Source: Halobaculum gomorrense (GTDB taxonomy: Archaea; Halobacteriota; Halobacteria; Halobacteriales; Haloferacaceae). Taken from it: a DNA stretch of 64,000 nt. Of this stretch, positions 8,276 through 18,320 are shown one piece after another. The translations under genes were made by a program, and so were the position numbers. Location: NCBI RefSeq assembly GCF_900129775.1, contig NZ_FQWV01000008.1, positions 115,106-179,105 on the forward strand, written 5' to 3'. Each line of letters opens with the position of its first letter. Position 1 is the stretch's first letter. Under the pieces are notes generated by a model that was not told the DNA's origin, searched no databases, and saw nothing but the letters and a program-made list of their open reading frames with translations.

Positions 8276-8890
8276 ATGCGCATTCGGGTCCGTTACCTCC
8301 TCGTGGCCCTGCTCGCGATCCCGCTCGCGGACGCGGCGTTCCTGCTGTGGGTGGCGGCGAATCTCCTGACGGCGGTGGAGACGGTCGCGTTGGTCGTCCT
8401 CACCGGGCTGCTCGGGACGCTGCTCGTGCGAGCCGAGGGTCGCCACACGCTCCGGGCCGTCCAGCGAAAGCTCGCGGCCGGCGAGGCACCGACGGGCGAA
8501 GTGCTCGACGGCGGCTTGCTGATCGCCGCGGGCGCGTTCCTGCTCACGCCCGGGCTGGTGACCGACGCGATCGGCTTCCTGCTCGCGATCCCGCCGACGC
8601 GGTACCCGATCCGCGAACTGCTGCGTCGGCACGTCGTCGTGCCGTACGTCGACGCGCGGATGGACGGATTCGCCACCGGGGCGGTTTGGACGGGCGGCTT
8701 CCCGAACCCGGAGGGTGCCGGCGGCGGCGGCGACGCAGCCGGGGCGACCAGTGCCACCGGCACCGCGGGCTTCGGCAGCGGGGCGACCGCGAACGACGGC
8801 GACACGACTGACGCCGCGGACGACGACGTCGTTGATGTCGATTTTGAGGAGGTCGACGATGGCGACGACAGCGAGGACCGTTCGCGGTAG
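8276..8890 (+). CDS. FxsA family membrane protein
   Basis: 204 residues. The first ~130 match the FxsA/YtzA family: hydrophobic segments at ~8-30 (YLLVALLAIPLADAAFLLWV), ~33-52 and ~78-105 (GGLLIAAGAFLLTPGLVTDA with the family's GxLLxxPG pattern). The tail from ~140 is Gly/Ala-rich then very acidic (DDDVVDVDFEEVDDGDD) and probably cytoplasmic. Divergent from the thioredoxin-domain gene; ends about 100 bp before tRNA-Ile. Confidence 0.85.
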   Translation: MRIRVRYLLVALLAIPLADAAFLLWVAANLLTAVETVALVVLTGLLGTLLVRAEGRHTLRAVQRKLAAGEAPTGEVLDGGLLIAAGAFLLTPGLVTDAIGFLLAIPPTRYPIRELLRRHVVVPYVDARMDGFATGAVWTGGFPNPEGAGGGGDAAGATSATGTAGFGSGATANDGDTTDAADDDVVDVDFEEVDDGDDSEDRSR

Positions 8891-8945
8891 GCCACCCGTC
8901 GAGGGCCGTGCAACCGCACGACGCGGCGGCGGTGGCGAACGGAAA

Positions 8946-8955
8946 CGCTTAACCA
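8946..8955 (+). promoter_or_regulatory. TATA-like box for tRNA-Ile
   Basis: CGCTTAACCA at 8946-8955 in a short AT-rich stretch about 38 nt before the mature tRNA, compatible with transcription starting in the ~8973-8980 region and 5' trimming by RNase P. Confidence 0.45.
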
Positions 8956-8987
8956 ATCCCTTCCACTACTCGAAGATGCGCTCGCCT

Positions 8988-9061
8988 GGGCCAATAGCTC
9001 AGTCAGGTTGAGCGCTCGGCTGATAACCGGGAGGTCCGCGGTTCAAATCCGCGTTGGCCCA
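8988..9061 (+). tRNA. tRNA-Ile (anticodon GAU)
   Basis: A full cloverleaf of 74 nt: acceptor GGGCCAA with TTGGCCC and discriminator A61; D arm GCTC/GAGC; anticodon stem CTCGG/CCGGG with loop CTGATAA and anticodon GAT at 9022-9024; T arm CGCGG-TTCAAAT-CCGCG. No intron and no encoded CCA. It stands alone, not next to rRNA genes. Confidence 0.97.
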
Positions 9062-9248
9062 TATCCGGTCCGGACGGTCCTCGTCCGGACGGAATTGGGG
9101 CCGTTGGCTCCCCAGTCACCCAATTTCCGCGTTCTAACATTCTGAGACGGTTGTCTCTCGTTTTGTTCGGGAATACGTCTTGCTGGGCCCCGAAACTGTT
9201 CGATAGTTTGTCTTACCATCGATCCGGAGACAGCCGTCTCGTTGGATC
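9062..9248. other. AT-richer intergenic stretch after tRNA-Ile
   Basis: No gene seen. It starts with two GTCCGGAC palindromes at about 9066 and 9080, which may help end tRNA transcription, and holds a small inverted repeat AAACT-GTTCGAT-AGTTT at ~9189-9205. Base composition is clearly lower in GC than the genes on both sides. Confidence 0.4.
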
Positions 9249-10490
9249 TCAAAAGCCTTCTCGAAGGAACGGATCCGTTGGCGGGAACGCCGCCGCGAGC
9301 GCGTCGCGTCCCTCCGCACCGGCGACATCGATATCGCCGAGTTCGACCAGCCCGTCGGCGCCATGCGAGCCGACGACAAGCCGCGAGAGCGCCCCGATAT
9401 CGAGTGATACGTCGGGGGCAGCGCCATCGACCACGCGCTCGACGGTTCCCTTTCGGTCCGCGACGCTGAGACGGAAGCCGTCGTCGTTCCATTCGCAGGT
9501 GTCGTCGGCCACGTCGAGCGCGATCGATTCCTCGACATCGGCGGGATACTCGATCGCCTCCAGCGCCCGCTCGGCGTCGACGACGCGGGCCATCGGCCCG
9601 GGTTTCACCGTCGTCTCCGCGGCGCGAGGGTCATCGAGGTCGTCGAACAACCGAGTGTCGGCGGGGCCGGTGAACCGGAGCCGTTCGACCTGCGAGTCGT
9701 GGTTCCGACAGAATCGGAGGAGGTGCCCCCGCGCCTCGCGGTCGACGTGTGCGAACTCGCTCACGGCCATCGTCTTGCCCTCCGTGTCGTCGCCGCCCCG
9801 GACCGTATAGACGACGTAGCCGCGGAGGTCGTCGCCGCGGTCGCCGTCCGTCCACCCGTAGACGTACGGGTCGGTGTCCCACGAATGGAAGACGCGCAGC
9901 CGCCACCAGTCCTCGCTCCGGTCGAGACGGAACGCGGCGTTCGCCCACCGGTCGTACACCTCCTCCAGTCGGGGCCAGTCGTCGGCGTCGAGGCGCTCGT
10001 ACGACCCTGCCGGGTCGGGACACGCGCTCGCCAGCGCGTCGGGAGCGATCTCGATCCGCGCGTAGTCGCAGATCCGCTCGTACCCGAGTCGTCGATAGAA
10101 GAGGTACTCGAAGGGCCACAGTGCGGCGAACGCGACGCCGTCATCACGGAGCTCTCGGTGAACTCGCGTGAGGAGGTCGCCGACGAGGCCTCGGCGTCGA
10201 GCCTCGGGGGGCGACGCGACCGCAGACACGCCCGCCACGTCGCGGACACCGCCGCGGATCCGCGCGGAGAAGTCGTGGTAGCCACAGACGACTGTGAGGT
10301 CCCCGGCGTCGAGGTCGCCTCGGTCGACAGCGTCGGACTCCTGGGCGTCGTAGAGCCCCCGCGGGTGAAACGACCCCGGGCGATCGGGGCCCTCCGGCTC
10401 GTGATTCGGGCCGCGCTCCGGCGAGAACGCGTAGACGAGCCGGTCGTCGAAGGCGGCTTCGTGTGCGTCGGGGATCCGGCGGTAATCCAT
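9249..10490 (-). CDS. Eis-like GNAT N-acetyltransferase
   Basis: 413 residues from ATG 10490 (MDYRRIPDAHEAAFDDRL); the frame is open to 10586 but the extra residues look like shadow sequence. N-terminal GNAT fold with the acetyl-CoA loop SPPEARRRGLVGDLL and FAALWPFEYLFYRRLGYE, then a second GNAT-like half (GYVVYTVRGG) and a C-terminal sterol-carrier-like domain (SVADRKGTVERVVDGAAPD, LDIGALSRLVVG). This three-part layout is that of Eis acetyltransferases. Substrate in haloarchaea is not known. Confidence 0.85.
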   Translation of the reverse strand: MDYRRIPDAHEAAFDDRLVYAFSPERGPNHEPEGPDRPGSFHPRGLYDAQESDAVDRGDLDAGDLTVVCGYHDFSARIRGGVRDVAGVSAVASPPEARRRGLVGDLLTRVHRELRDDGVAFAALWPFEYLFYRRLGYERICDYARIEIAPDALASACPDPAGSYERLDADDWPRLEEVYDRWANAAFRLDRSEDWWRLRVFHSWDTDPYVYGWTDGDRGDDLRGYVVYTVRGGDDTEGKTMAVSEFAHVDREARGHLLRFCRNHDSQVERLRFTGPADTRLFDDLDDPRAAETTVKPGPMARVVDAERALEAIEYPADVEESIALDVADDTCEWNDDGFRLSVADRKGTVERVVDGAAPDVSLDIGALSRLVVGSHGADGLVELGDIDVAGAEGRDALAAAFPPTDPFLREGF

Positions 10491-10591
10491 ATCCCAGAGG
10501 GCCGGTCCCGTGGCAAAGCGTTTGTGACGCCGTGCGACGCCGTCCCACCGCGGATCGCGGGATTCTCGGTGCTGGGGTTCCCACACGGGGT

Positions 10592-10981
10592 ATGGGCGAC
10601 GACACGCGGCTTCGCGACCGGATCACCTGGGATCGGCTCCTCCTCGCGGCGGTTCTGGTCGTCGGCATCGCCGGAACCGGGGTCGTCCGACGACAACTCG
10701 GGGTCCTCGGCTACAACGACCTCGGTCGAATCGTGTTTATTTTCGGGTACGGACTCACCGTCTTCGCGGTGTGGTACGGTTGGATCCGCCCGATCGACAT
10801 CACCGGTCCGAGCGCCCGACGGGAGGTCCCGCCGTCCGGCTCCTCGCGGGGCCCCGGGGGCGGAGCCAGCAGCGACAAGACGGACGCCGGCCGGGACGGC
10901 ATTGCCGACGACCGGTCCGGTGGCTCCGCTGAACCCACGGAGGGTGGTCGGGCCGGTTCGGCTGGCGACCGGCCGCAGTGA
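10592..10981 (+). CDS. small protein with two membrane segments, unknown function
   Basis: 129 residues from ATG 10592 (MGDDTRLRDRITWDRLLLA). Two hydrophobic segments at ~14-33 (RLLLAAVLVVGIAGTGVV) and ~44-66 (GRIVFIFGYGLTVFAVWYG), then ~60 residues of Gly/Ser/Asp-rich low-complexity tail. Divergent from the Eis-like gene. No family recognised. Confidence 0.65.
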   Translation: MGDDTRLRDRITWDRLLLAAVLVVGIAGTGVVRRQLGVLGYNDLGRIVFIFGYGLTVFAVWYGWIRPIDITGPSARREVPPSGSSRGPGGGASSDKTDAGRDGIADDRSGGSAEPTEGGRAGSAGDRPQ

Positions 10982-11120
10982 CCCGCGAGAGCGTCCATCG
11001 CCGCGGCGCCGCAGCGTGGATCGACTCGGGACGAGCCCCACCGATTGGCCGCGTGGGCGGACAGGAAAGGAGCGATAACGGAACGTTAATGCGGCGGCCG
11101 AGGCGAACTGGAGATAAGAG

Positions 11121-11369
11121 ATGATCCCGCTCCAGATCGTCGACAGCTTCCTGCTCCCGTACAACGTCGGACAGGCGCTGCTGCTCGGGTTCGTGTTGAC
11201 GACGCTCGCGACGCTACCGGTGTCCCGGAAGGCGATGGCGATCAACACGATGCTGTTCGGCGTGATCTTCCTGCTGACGCCGCAGTCGCTTGTGCCGGTT
11301 CACTACCTCTTCCTCGGCATCGTGCTCGTCGTCGTCGGGCCGCTCGTGTTCGTCGTCTCCCGACGGTAA
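11121..11369 (+). CDS. 82-residue haloarchaeal membrane protein
   Basis: MIPLQIVDSFLLPYNVGQAL start; three hydrophobic segments (ALLLGFVLTTLATL, AINTMLFGVIFLL, YLFLGIVLVVVGPLVFVV). Almost no soluble part. It resembles a small conserved haloarchaeal membrane family (possibly DUF8006, from memory). Function unknown. It precedes thrB on the same strand with a 115-bp gap that carries a separate TATA-like CCTTTTGC, so it is probably not in an operon with thrB. Confidence 0.7.
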   Translation: MIPLQIVDSFLLPYNVGQALLLGFVLTTLATLPVSRKAMAINTMLFGVIFLLTPQSLVPVHYLFLGIVLVVVGPLVFVVSRR

Positions 11370-11484
11370 CAACGGGACAGAGCCCGGAGACTCGTTTGGG
11401 CGGAATCGCTTGCGGACCGAAACGGAGCGGCAGACGCTCGCGCCGAACGTCATCCTTTTGCCCGCCGCGCCGGACCGACGCGGC

Positions 11485-12363
11485 ATGGTAACCGCCCGCG
11501 CGCCGGCGACCAGCGCGAACCTCGGTAGCGGCTTCGACACCTTCGGCGTCGCCCTCTCGCACCCGGCCGACACTGTCACCGTCGAACGCGCGGCCGAGAC
11601 GCGTATCGAGGTGACGGGGGCGGGCGCGGAGTTCATCCCAACCGACCCGGAGAAGAACGTCGTCGGCGCCGTCGCCGACGCCCTCGACGCCCCGGCGCAT
11701 ATCCGCATCGACAAAGGCGTGCGTCCCTCTTCGGGGCTCGGCTCCTCGGCCGCCTCGGCGGCGGCCGCCGCCGTCGCGCTCAACGACCTCTACGATCGCG
11801 GGTACACCCGTCACGGGCTGGTCCCGGTCGCCGCCGAGGGCGAAGCGGTCGTCTCCGGGGAGGCCCACGCGGACAACGTCGCACCCGCGCTGTTGGGTGG
11901 CTTCACGGTCGTCCGAAGCGACGACGGCGCGACGAGCGTCGACGCGGAGCTGCCGCTGGTCGCGTGTCTCCCAGAGGTGGTCGTCTCGACACGCGACGCG
12001 CGCGGGGTCGTCCCCGAGTCGGTGTCGATGCGCGACCACGTCGAGACCGTCGGAAACGCCGCGACCCTGACGGCTGGGATGTGCCGCTCGGACCCTGAGT
12101 TGGTCGGGTGGGGAATGGACGACCCCGTGGTGACGCCGGCGCGCGCAGAGCTCATCACCGGCTACGCGGGCGTCCGGGAGGCAGCACTCGCGGCCGGCGC
12201 GACGGGCGTCACCGTCAGCGGCGCCGGGCCGAGCGTGCTCGCGGTGTGTGAACCCGGCGAGCGTCGGTCCGTCGCCGCCGCGATGGTCGAGGGATTCGCC
12301 GACGCCGGCGTCGGCTCGCGCGCGTACCAGACGGTCGTCGGCGACGGCGCGACGGTGCTGTAG
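11485..12363 (+). CDS. thrB: homoserine kinase
   Basis: 292 residues of GHMP kinase fold: N-terminal ATSANLGSGFDTFGVAL, the ATP loop RPSSGLGSSAASAAAAAVAL (P-x3-GLGSSAA), and the C-terminal GVTVSGAGPSVLAVCE. It phosphorylates homoserine to O-phosphohomoserine for threonine synthesis. ATG 11485 is the start that fits the family; the open frame upstream is shadow. TATA-like CCTTTTGC lies ~30 nt upstream. No threonine synthase gene adjacent. Confidence 0.93.
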   Translation: MVTARAPATSANLGSGFDTFGVALSHPADTVTVERAAETRIEVTGAGAEFIPTDPEKNVVGAVADALDAPAHIRIDKGVRPSSGLGSSAASAAAAAVALNDLYDRGYTRHGLVPVAAEGEAVVSGEAHADNVAPALLGGFTVVRSDDGATSVDAELPLVACLPEVVVSTRDARGVVPESVSMRDHVETVGNAATLTAGMCRSDPELVGWGMDDPVVTPARAELITGYAGVREAALAAGATGVTVSGAGPSVLAVCEPGERRSVAAAMVEGFADAGVGSRAYQTVVGDGATVL

Positions 12364-12390
12364 CGTGCCGACCGACCGACCGCGAGCGGC

Positions 12391-12840
12391 TCACTCGAGC
12401 GCGCGCTCGGCGAACCGCGCGCTGACCTCCGGATCCGGCACCTCGCAGGCGTCCGTCTTCCCGAACACGCCGTAGCGGTACGCGGCGACCAGATCGTACG
12501 CCGCATCGCGGAGTCGACACGGCACGACTCGAAGCGCCCACAGCGACTGCCACGGTCCGTCGAGCCGTCGCGCGATCCGCAGCGCTGCCGTCGACTTCGT
12601 GTGCGTGCCGGCGTCGTCGACCAGGACGACCGAGTCGTGATCGGTCATCGGGAGGCCGTGTCGCTCCAGCAGCGCTTGCCCGACCGGCGAGTCCAGCGGC
12701 GCGAAGCGAAACACGCCGGCGTCGTCGTGGCGGACGAGAAATCGGACCGCGCCGTGACAGAGGTTGCAGACGCCGTCGAAGAGAACGACGGGATTGGTCT
12801 CGGGGTCGACATCGGCCAGCGGGTCGGCGTCGTCGTCCAT
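12391..12840 (-). CDS. DCC-family (DUF393) thiol-disulfide oxidoreductase-like protein
   Basis: 149 residues from ATG 12840. The defining motif is at ~20-35: VLFDGVCNLCHGAVRFLVRHD (D-G-x-C-x-x-C), followed by FRFAPLDSPVGQALLERHG and ALRIARRLDGPW. Family members are named thiol-disulfide oxidoreductases, but biochemistry is thin. Convergent with thrB. Confidence 0.85.
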   Translation of the reverse strand: MDDDADPLADVDPETNPVVLFDGVCNLCHGAVRFLVRHDDAGVFRFAPLDSPVGQALLERHGLPMTDHDSVVLVDDAGTHTKSTAALRIARRLDGPWQSLWALRVVPCRLRDAAYDLVAAYRYGVFGKTDACEVPDPEVSARFAERALE

Positions 12841-13095
12841 GGCCGTGGTACGGTCCCCGACAGTTTCAACGCCTCGACCCGCGGACCGTCCGGCGACCCA
12901 CGTACCCGCAGCGCACCCGGAAGCGACTCCCGACTCGTGGCTGACAGGCGACACGGCACGCGCGCTCCGCGGGACGGCGTGTCGCGCACCCGCGTGCGCC
13001 CCGCGGCCGATCTCAGATCACCGGTCGCGCGGCTCTGGGGTCAGTATCGCAGAACAACGTTCGCGCGGTCGGACGGCCGGCGCGGGTACCCCAGG
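12841..13095. other. 254-bp gap between the DCC-family gene and pdxS
   Basis: No gene with convincing codon use on either strand. On the minus strand GTTGAAAC (~12864-12871) sits about 25-30 nt before the ATG at 12840 and may be its TATA element. Nothing else stands out. Confidence 0.4.
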
Positions 13096-14004
13096 TCAGA
13101 CGCCGCGGCCCTGCAGCTTCTCCTCCTCGGGCATCGTCTCGTTCGCCTGGCCTTTCATGCCGGCGCCGATGCCCTTCGCAATCTCCGTGAGCGTCTCGGG
13201 GTCATCATAGTTGTTGACCGCCTGGACGATTGCCTCGCCCATCTTGCTCGGGTCCTCCGCACCGAAGATGCCCGAGCCGACGAAGATGCCGTCGCAGCCG
13301 TGCTGCATCATGAGCGCGGCGTCGGCGGGCGTCGCGATGCCGCCGGCGGCGAAGTTGACGACCGGGAGCCGGCCCATGTCGGCCGTCTCGTGGACCAGCT
13401 CGCGGGGGGCCTCGTGCTCGCGGGCCCACTCGTCGCGCTCCTCGTAGTTCATTCCCGACAGCTTCCGGATCGAGCGCTGGATGGAGCGCTGGTGGGTGAC
13501 CGCCTGGTTCACGTCGCCGGTGCCGGCCTCGCCTTTCGTGCGGATCATCGCCGCGCCCTCGTCGATGCGCCGGAGCGCCTCGCCGAGATTGCGGGCGCCA
13601 CAGACGAACGGCGCGGTGAACTCGCGCTTGTCGATGTGGTAGCGCTCGTCGGCCGTCGTGAGCACCTCGGACTCGTCGAGCATGTCGGCGCCGGCGGCCT
13701 CAAGGATCTGCGCCTCGGCGGTGTGGCCGATGCGGCACTTGCCCATCGCGGGGATCGACACCTCGTCGATCACCGTCTCGAGCTTGCCGGGGTCGGCCAT
13801 GCGCGCGACGCCGCCCCGCTTGCGGATGTCGGCGGGGACGGACTCGAGGTGCATCACGGCGACCGCGCCGGCGTCCTCGGCGATCCGGGCCTGCTCGCGG
13901 CTGACCACGTCCATGATAACGCCGCCCTTCTGCATCCGCGCGAACCCGCGCTTGACCAGGTCGGTCCCGCGCTTGAGCTCCTCCAGATCGGTCTCCTCGG
14001 TCAT
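13096..14004 (-). CDS. pdxS: pyridoxal 5'-phosphate synthase subunit PdxS
   Basis: 302 residues, a TIM barrel that makes PLP from ribose 5-phosphate, glyceraldehyde 3-phosphate and ammonia from PdxT. Seen: [20 protein letters not shown] near the start, the Schiff-base lysine segment [11 protein letters not shown], the phosphate loop [21 protein letters not shown] and [20 protein letters not shown] 14004 is the family start ([17 protein letters not shown]). pdxT is not in the window. The upstream 140 bp is shared with the divergent S9 peptidase gene. Confidence 0.95.
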   Translation of the reverse strand: MTEETDLEELKRGTDLVKRGFARMQKGGVIMDVVSREQARIAEDAGAVAVMHLESVPADIRKRGGVARMADPGKLETVIDEVSIPAMGKCRIGHTAEAQILEAAGADMLDESEVLTTADERYHIDKREFTAPFVCGARNLGEALRRIDEGAAMIRTKGEAGTGDVNQAVTHQRSIQRSIRKLSGMNYEERDEWAREHEAPRELVHETADMGRLPVVNFAAGGIATPADAALMMQHGCDGIFVGSGIFGAEDPSKMGEAIVQAVNNYDDPETLTEIAKGIGAGMKGQANETMPEEEKLQGRGV

Positions 14005-14144
14005 GGTTTGGCTTGCGCGCGCGCGTACGTAACGGTTGTCCTTCCGGGGACAGGGCCGCCCGACGGCATCGCCGTCGCCCCGCCGCTTCGGACGCGGCGT
14101 GCCGCGACCCCGAGCTACAAGCCGCCACAGCGCCACCGGCAGCC

Positions 14145-16028
14145 GTGTACCGACGAGACCTCCGCGACACCGACGCCGACGACCTGCTCGCCGCGATGGC
14201 GAGCGCCGACGCGGTCGTCCAGGCTGCGCCGGCTCCCGACGACGACCGCGTGGCCTACGCGAAGGCCCGCGAGGGCCGGATCGACCTGTGGCTGTGGGAC
14301 GGCGCGACCGACACCCGCCTGACCAGCGCGGGCGTCACGGCGATGCGCTACGGCCGCGGCGACCCCGCGTGGTTCGACTGGCACCCCGACGGCGAGGCGG
14401 TGGCGTTCCTTTCGAGTGAGGGGGACCTCTCGACGGTCGATGTCGAGACCGGCCGGATCGAGACGCTCACCGGCTACGACGAACCGGACTTGGGCCTCGC
14501 GTACGGCCCGGACGGCGAGGCCATCGCGGTCGTGACCGACCACTTCTCGCGCGCGTCGCTCGCGCTCGTCGCCGCCGACGGCTCGCGCGTCGAGGCGCTC
14601 GCGGACGACGAGTTCCTCTACGGTGACCCCGCCGTCGCCGACGACGGCACGGTGTACGCGACCCGGAGCGAGCACCGCCACCTGTTCGACTACGAGGCGG
14701 ACCTCGTCGCCGTCGACCGCGACGACGCGGGCCGCGGGCAGGGGGTCCGCGAGGTGTTCGCCGCCGAGGGCGTGCGCGTGCAGAACGTCCGCCCGCGCCC
14801 CGACTCGACGGAGGTCGCGTTCGTCCACGACGCGAGCGGCTTCGACGCCGTCGCCCTGATCGACGGCCGCGAGGGTGATTCGAAGAGCGATGCGGAGTCC
14901 GAGGAGCTGTACGCCATCGAGAGAGCGGAGGTCGCCGACCCCGCATGGAGCCCGTCGGGCAAGACCCTCGCGGTCACCGTGACGCGAGACGCCCGCGCGG
15001 ACGTTCACGTCGTCGACCGCGACGGCTTCGCCGACGAGCTGACCGACGAGGACGCGTTCCACACGGCGCCGCGGTGGCGCGACGGCGACGTGCTCACCGT
15101 CCGCGACACGCCCCACGAGCCTGCGACGGTGTGGAACGCCTCCGCGGGCGAGCGGGTGACGCCGAGCGCGTCGCCCGACTTCGGCGCGCGGGTCCCGACG
15201 CCGACGACGCTCACGTACGGCTCCGACGGGACGGAGATCCAGGCGGTCGTCTACCCGCCCGCCGCCGACGCCGACGACGAGTCCGTGCCGGTGCTCGTGA
15301 AGGCCCACGGCGGCCCCACGTCCTTCGATCGCTTCCGGTTCGACCACCGCGCGGCGTACCTCGCTGCGCTCGGCTACTGTGTGATCCTTCCGAACTACCG
15401 CGGCAGCGACGGCTACGGACGCGCGTTCCGCATGGCCAACGACGGCGACTGGGGCGGCGGCGACCTCGACGACGTGATCCGGGCGGCAGACGCCGCCGAC
15501 GCGGCGTACGACGCCGTCGACGGCGAGCGGTCGGGCATCTACGGCGGCTCCGGCGGCGGGCTGATGGCGGTGAACGCGCTCGGCAGCTCCGACCGCTTCC
15601 GCGCCGGCGCGGCCTTCTACGGCGTGTACGACTACGAGACGTTCCTCGACGACACCGACGACATCGGCTGGCAGCTCATGAAGCGCGAACTCGGCGACGT
15701 GGCGACGGACCTGGAGAACTACCGCGCGGCGTCGCCGATTCGCCACGTCGAGGGCATCGAGGACCCGCTGCTCGTGCTCCACGGCGAGGACGACGCCCGC
15801 GTCCCGATCAGCCAGTCCGAGCAGCTCTGTGACGAGTTGGAGACGCACGGGAAGCGCTACGAGTTCCGCCGCTACGAGGGTGAGCCGCACGGCTTCGGGC
15901 GGTGCGAGAACGTCGTGGACGCCTACACCCGGGTCGCCGACCTGTTCGCGAAGTACCTCCGCGTCGATCCGGACGACGGACGCAGCCGCCCACACCCGAC
16001 CGACGAGCCGGACCGCACGTCGAACTGA
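14145..16028 (+). CDS. S9 family serine peptidase (acylaminoacyl-peptidase type)
   Basis: 627 residues: an N-terminal WD40-like beta-propeller (~30-360) and a C-terminal alpha/beta hydrolase (~385-615). Catalytic triad: Ser in [12 protein letters not shown] (GGSGGG in place of the usual GxSxGG), Asp in [16 protein letters not shown], His in GEPHGFGR; also [20 protein letters not shown] and [17 protein letters not shown] 14145 ([18 protein letters not shown]) is chosen since earlier codons are unlike the family; ACAAG near 14117 could be its promoter. No signal peptide, so cytoplasmic. Confidence 0.87.
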   Translation: MYRRDLRDTDADDLLAAMASADAVVQAAPAPDDDRVAYAKAREGRIDLWLWDGATDTRLTSAGVTAMRYGRGDPAWFDWHPDGEAVAFLSSEGDLSTVDVETGRIETLTGYDEPDLGLAYGPDGEAIAVVTDHFSRASLALVAADGSRVEALADDEFLYGDPAVADDGTVYATRSEHRHLFDYEADLVAVDRDDAGRGQGVREVFAAEGVRVQNVRPRPDSTEVAFVHDASGFDAVALIDGREGDSKSDAESEELYAIERAEVADPAWSPSGKTLAVTVTRDARADVHVVDRDGFADELTDEDAFHTAPRWRDGDVLTVRDTPHEPATVWNASAGERVTPSASPDFGARVPTPTTLTYGSDGTEIQAVVYPPAADADDESVPVLVKAHGGPTSFDRFRFDHRAAYLAALGYCVILPNYRGSDGYGRAFRMANDGDWGGGDLDDVIRAADAADAAYDAVDGERSGIYGGSGGGLMAVNALGSSDRFRAGAAFYGVYDYETFLDDTDDIGWQLMKRELGDVATDLENYRAASPIRHVEGIEDPLLVLHGEDDARVPISQSEQLCDELETHGKRYEFRRYEGEPHGFGRCENVVDAYTRVADLFAKYLRVDPDDGRSRPHPTDEPDRTSN

Positions 16029-16058
16029 GTCGCGACCGCGGCTCCCTCGGGCACCGGG

Positions 16059-18314
16059 TCACTCGCCAGCAGCCAGCGCCTGATCGATCCGCTCGTTCAC
16101 CTGCGGGAGCCTGCGCTCCACGAGCGCCGGGAGCCGTCCCGGCAGCCGGTCGCGGTTCCGTTCGATGGCGTCGGTCAGCGCGTCCGTCCGCTGGCGGAGG
16201 CCCCGCAGACGGCTGTCGGCGGCCGCGGCGTCGCCCGCCTGCGCGGCCTCGTCCGCGCGCTCGGCGGCCGTCGTGGTCGCCGACAGCGCACGCAGGAGAC
16301 CCGTGAGACCGCTTCCCCCCTGACCGCCGCCGCCCGGGCCACCAGCGCCGCCCGAATCACCCGCCTCGGTGGAGCCGTCTCCGCCGTCGTCATCGGAATC
16401 GCCGGCCGCCTCGGCGGCCGCGGCGAGCACGTCCTCGACGACCGCGGCGGCCTCACCCGGCTGCTCTGCGGTGCTGTCGGGCACGCCCACGTCGTCGATG
16501 CCGTCGGCGTCGCCGTCGGCGAAGGCGGTCGCCTGCGCCGTCGTCTCGACCAGCAGCGTGAGCAGGTACGACGTGAGCGACGCCTTCCCCGTGGCCGCCC
16601 CGCGGACGGTCGCAGTCGACTGGTCGGCGCCGGGGTTCACCCGGAACGCCCCGATCCGGCCGTCGCCGTCCTCGACCTCGGCCGTGTACGCGCCCTCGCG
16701 GTGGACGTACACGGCGACGCCCGCCGCGTCCGCGACGGGGGGCGGGCCGTCGAACACGCCGCCAGCGAAGTCGTCGGCGACGGCGACGCGCTCGAACCCG
16801 GGCGCGTCCGCGGCCGGCGACGCGCGCAGCTTCACCGCGTCCGCCGCGGGCGGCTGCACCACGTCGCCGCCGACGCCGACCGTCGTGGGCTCGTCGCCGG
16901 CCTCGTGGGCGACCCGCTGGGCGTACGGCGCGACGCCGGCGCCGTTGACCGTGAGGCGGTGCTCGCCCTCGGGCACGTCGCGCAGCGCCACCACGCCGTT
17001 GAACGTCGGCGCGACGACCAAGTCGGACTCCAGCAGCGCGAGGCGTTCGACGGACGGCTCGGTCGTCTCGATCCCGTTGCTGCCGGGCGCCTCAGCCGTG
17101 CCCGTCGCGTCGCGGAGCAGGCCGACCACGTCGCCCGCGAGGCCGGTCACGTCCACGTCGAACCGCTCGGAGAGTGCGGCGCGGTGGCGCGGGTCAGTCA
17201 CGTCCGCGATCGGGTTGGTGTACCGCGGCTGCGCCGTCGGCGTGCCCGTGGTCGTGAGGTGGGAGGCGACGGCGTCCTCCGCGAACCGGGGGACAGCGAA
17301 CTCGAAGCTCAGCTGCGGCCCGGTGAACTCCTCGACGGTCAGCGCCCCCATCGGGACGAGCGCGTACGCGTAGTCGGCTTCGGCCGCCGTGGGCGACCCC
17401 TCGTGGGCGAGCCGCAGCCCGGTCTCTCGAAGCGGGAGATCCGCCGGCGGCGACGGGAGTCCGGCCACCGAATCGATCGTCATCGACGCGGGAACGAGGT
17501 GGTCGCGCGTGACGTTCGGGAGGTCGGGGTGCTCGTGGATCGGCGCGCCGTCCAGCTCCGGCAGCGAGAACGGGAGCCGGAACCCCTCCCCCCGGGGGAG
17601 TCCGTAGGCGGCTGGGATATCCGCCAGCGCGAGCACGCCGTTGGAGATGTCGGCGATGTCGGTCGGCACGGGCAGGCGCTCGAAGGCCGCCGGCGTCTCG
17701 TTGACGCTCAGCGCCGACGAGTGGCTGCCGACCTCGCTGATGACGCTCGCTCGCCCGGTCCCGGGGTCGAGGAACTCGTTGTTCGGCACCGACCGGGCGT
17801 GCGCCGAGGCGACGAACAGCGTCGGCGCGCCACCATCGGGGTCGCCGGAGTCCTCGCTCACGTCGAGGAACACCTGGAGCAGTTCCCAGTCGTGCCAGTG
17901 GAAGTTGGTCGTGAACTGGTCGAACGCCGAGTACAGCCAGTACTGGACGACGACCAGATCCGTGCCGGCGTACTGAACGACGTTGTAGAAGACGGTCCGG
18001 TGGGGCGGCTCGCCGCTGGGGTCGTAGTCGCGCGCGTAGCCGTCGACGGCCGCGAACCCGTCGAGCACCGACTCGTCGCCGTAGTCGCCCGCGTACGCCC
18101 GCGGGTCCGTCGGGAACCAGCGCTCGCCGACGCCGAAGTACAGCTCCGGCGCGTGCGCCTCGGCGAGCGTTCGCGCGCGCTCGCCCTCGACGCGCTCGGT
18201 CGCCGGGGCCCCGTCGCCGCCGCCGAGCGTGTCGAGACAGCCCGTCAGCGACGCCGCACCGACGGCCGCCCCGCCCGCGAGTAGCTCTCGCCTGCGGAGT
18301 CGGCGTTCGCGCAT
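16059..18314 (-). CDS. large Tat-exported lipoprotein, unknown function
   Basis: 751 residues. N-terminus has a Tat motif and lipobox: RRRELLAGGAAVGAASLTGC (Cys26), so it is predicted to be exported folded and lipid-anchored. Residues ~60-330 hold aromatic-rich sequence with VVVQYWLYSAFDQFTTNFHW followed by HDWELLQVFLD, which recalls the HRHDWE core of NPP1/Vps62-like domains; the resemblance is short. The last 200 residues have a Gly/Asp-rich linker and a helical, charged end. Next to the DUF6517-like lipoprotein with 6 nt between, so likely co-transcribed. Confidence 0.75.
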   Translation of the reverse strand: MRERRLRRRELLAGGAAVGAASLTGCLDTLGGGDGAPATERVEGERARTLAEAHAPELYFGVGERWFPTDPRAYAGDYGDESVLDGFAAVDGYARDYDPSGEPPHRTVFYNVVQYAGTDLVVVQYWLYSAFDQFTTNFHWHDWELLQVFLDVSEDSGDPDGGAPTLFVASAHARSVPNNEFLDPGTGRASVISEVGSHSSALSVNETPAAFERLPVPTDIADISNGVLALADIPAAYGLPRGEGFRLPFSLPELDGAPIHEHPDLPNVTRDHLVPASMTIDSVAGLPSPPADLPLRETGLRLAHEGSPTAAEADYAYALVPMGALTVEEFTGPQLSFEFAVPRFAEDAVASHLTTTGTPTAQPRYTNPIADVTDPRHRAALSERFDVDVTGLAGDVVGLLRDATGTAEAPGSNGIETTEPSVERLALLESDLVVAPTFNGVVALRDVPEGEHRLTVNGAGVAPYAQRVAHEAGDEPTTVGVGGDVVQPPAADAVKLRASPAADAPGFERVAVADDFAGGVFDGPPPVADAAGVAVYVHREGAYTAEVEDGDGRIGAFRVNPGADQSTATVRGAATGKASLTSYLLTLLVETTAQATAFADGDADGIDDVGVPDSTAEQPGEAAAVVEDVLAAAAEAAGDSDDDGGDGSTEAGDSGGAGGPGGGGQGGSGLTGLLRALSATTTAAERADEAAQAGDAAAADSRLRGLRQRTDALTDAIERNRDRLPGRLPALVERRLPQVNERIDQALAAGE

Positions 18315-18320
18315 CCGGGA

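Noticed and set aside
6339..8369. 676-codon plus-strand frame opposite the TrmB and YyaL-like genes
   Set aside because: Antisense shadow typical of GC-rich coding DNA; it has Val/Arg/Glu-rich repeats without motifs, while the minus strand encodes recognisable domains.
9066..9088. GTCCGGAC repeats after tRNA-Ile as the integration site of a provirus
   Set aside because: No integrase gene and no duplicated tRNA 3' end is seen in the window.
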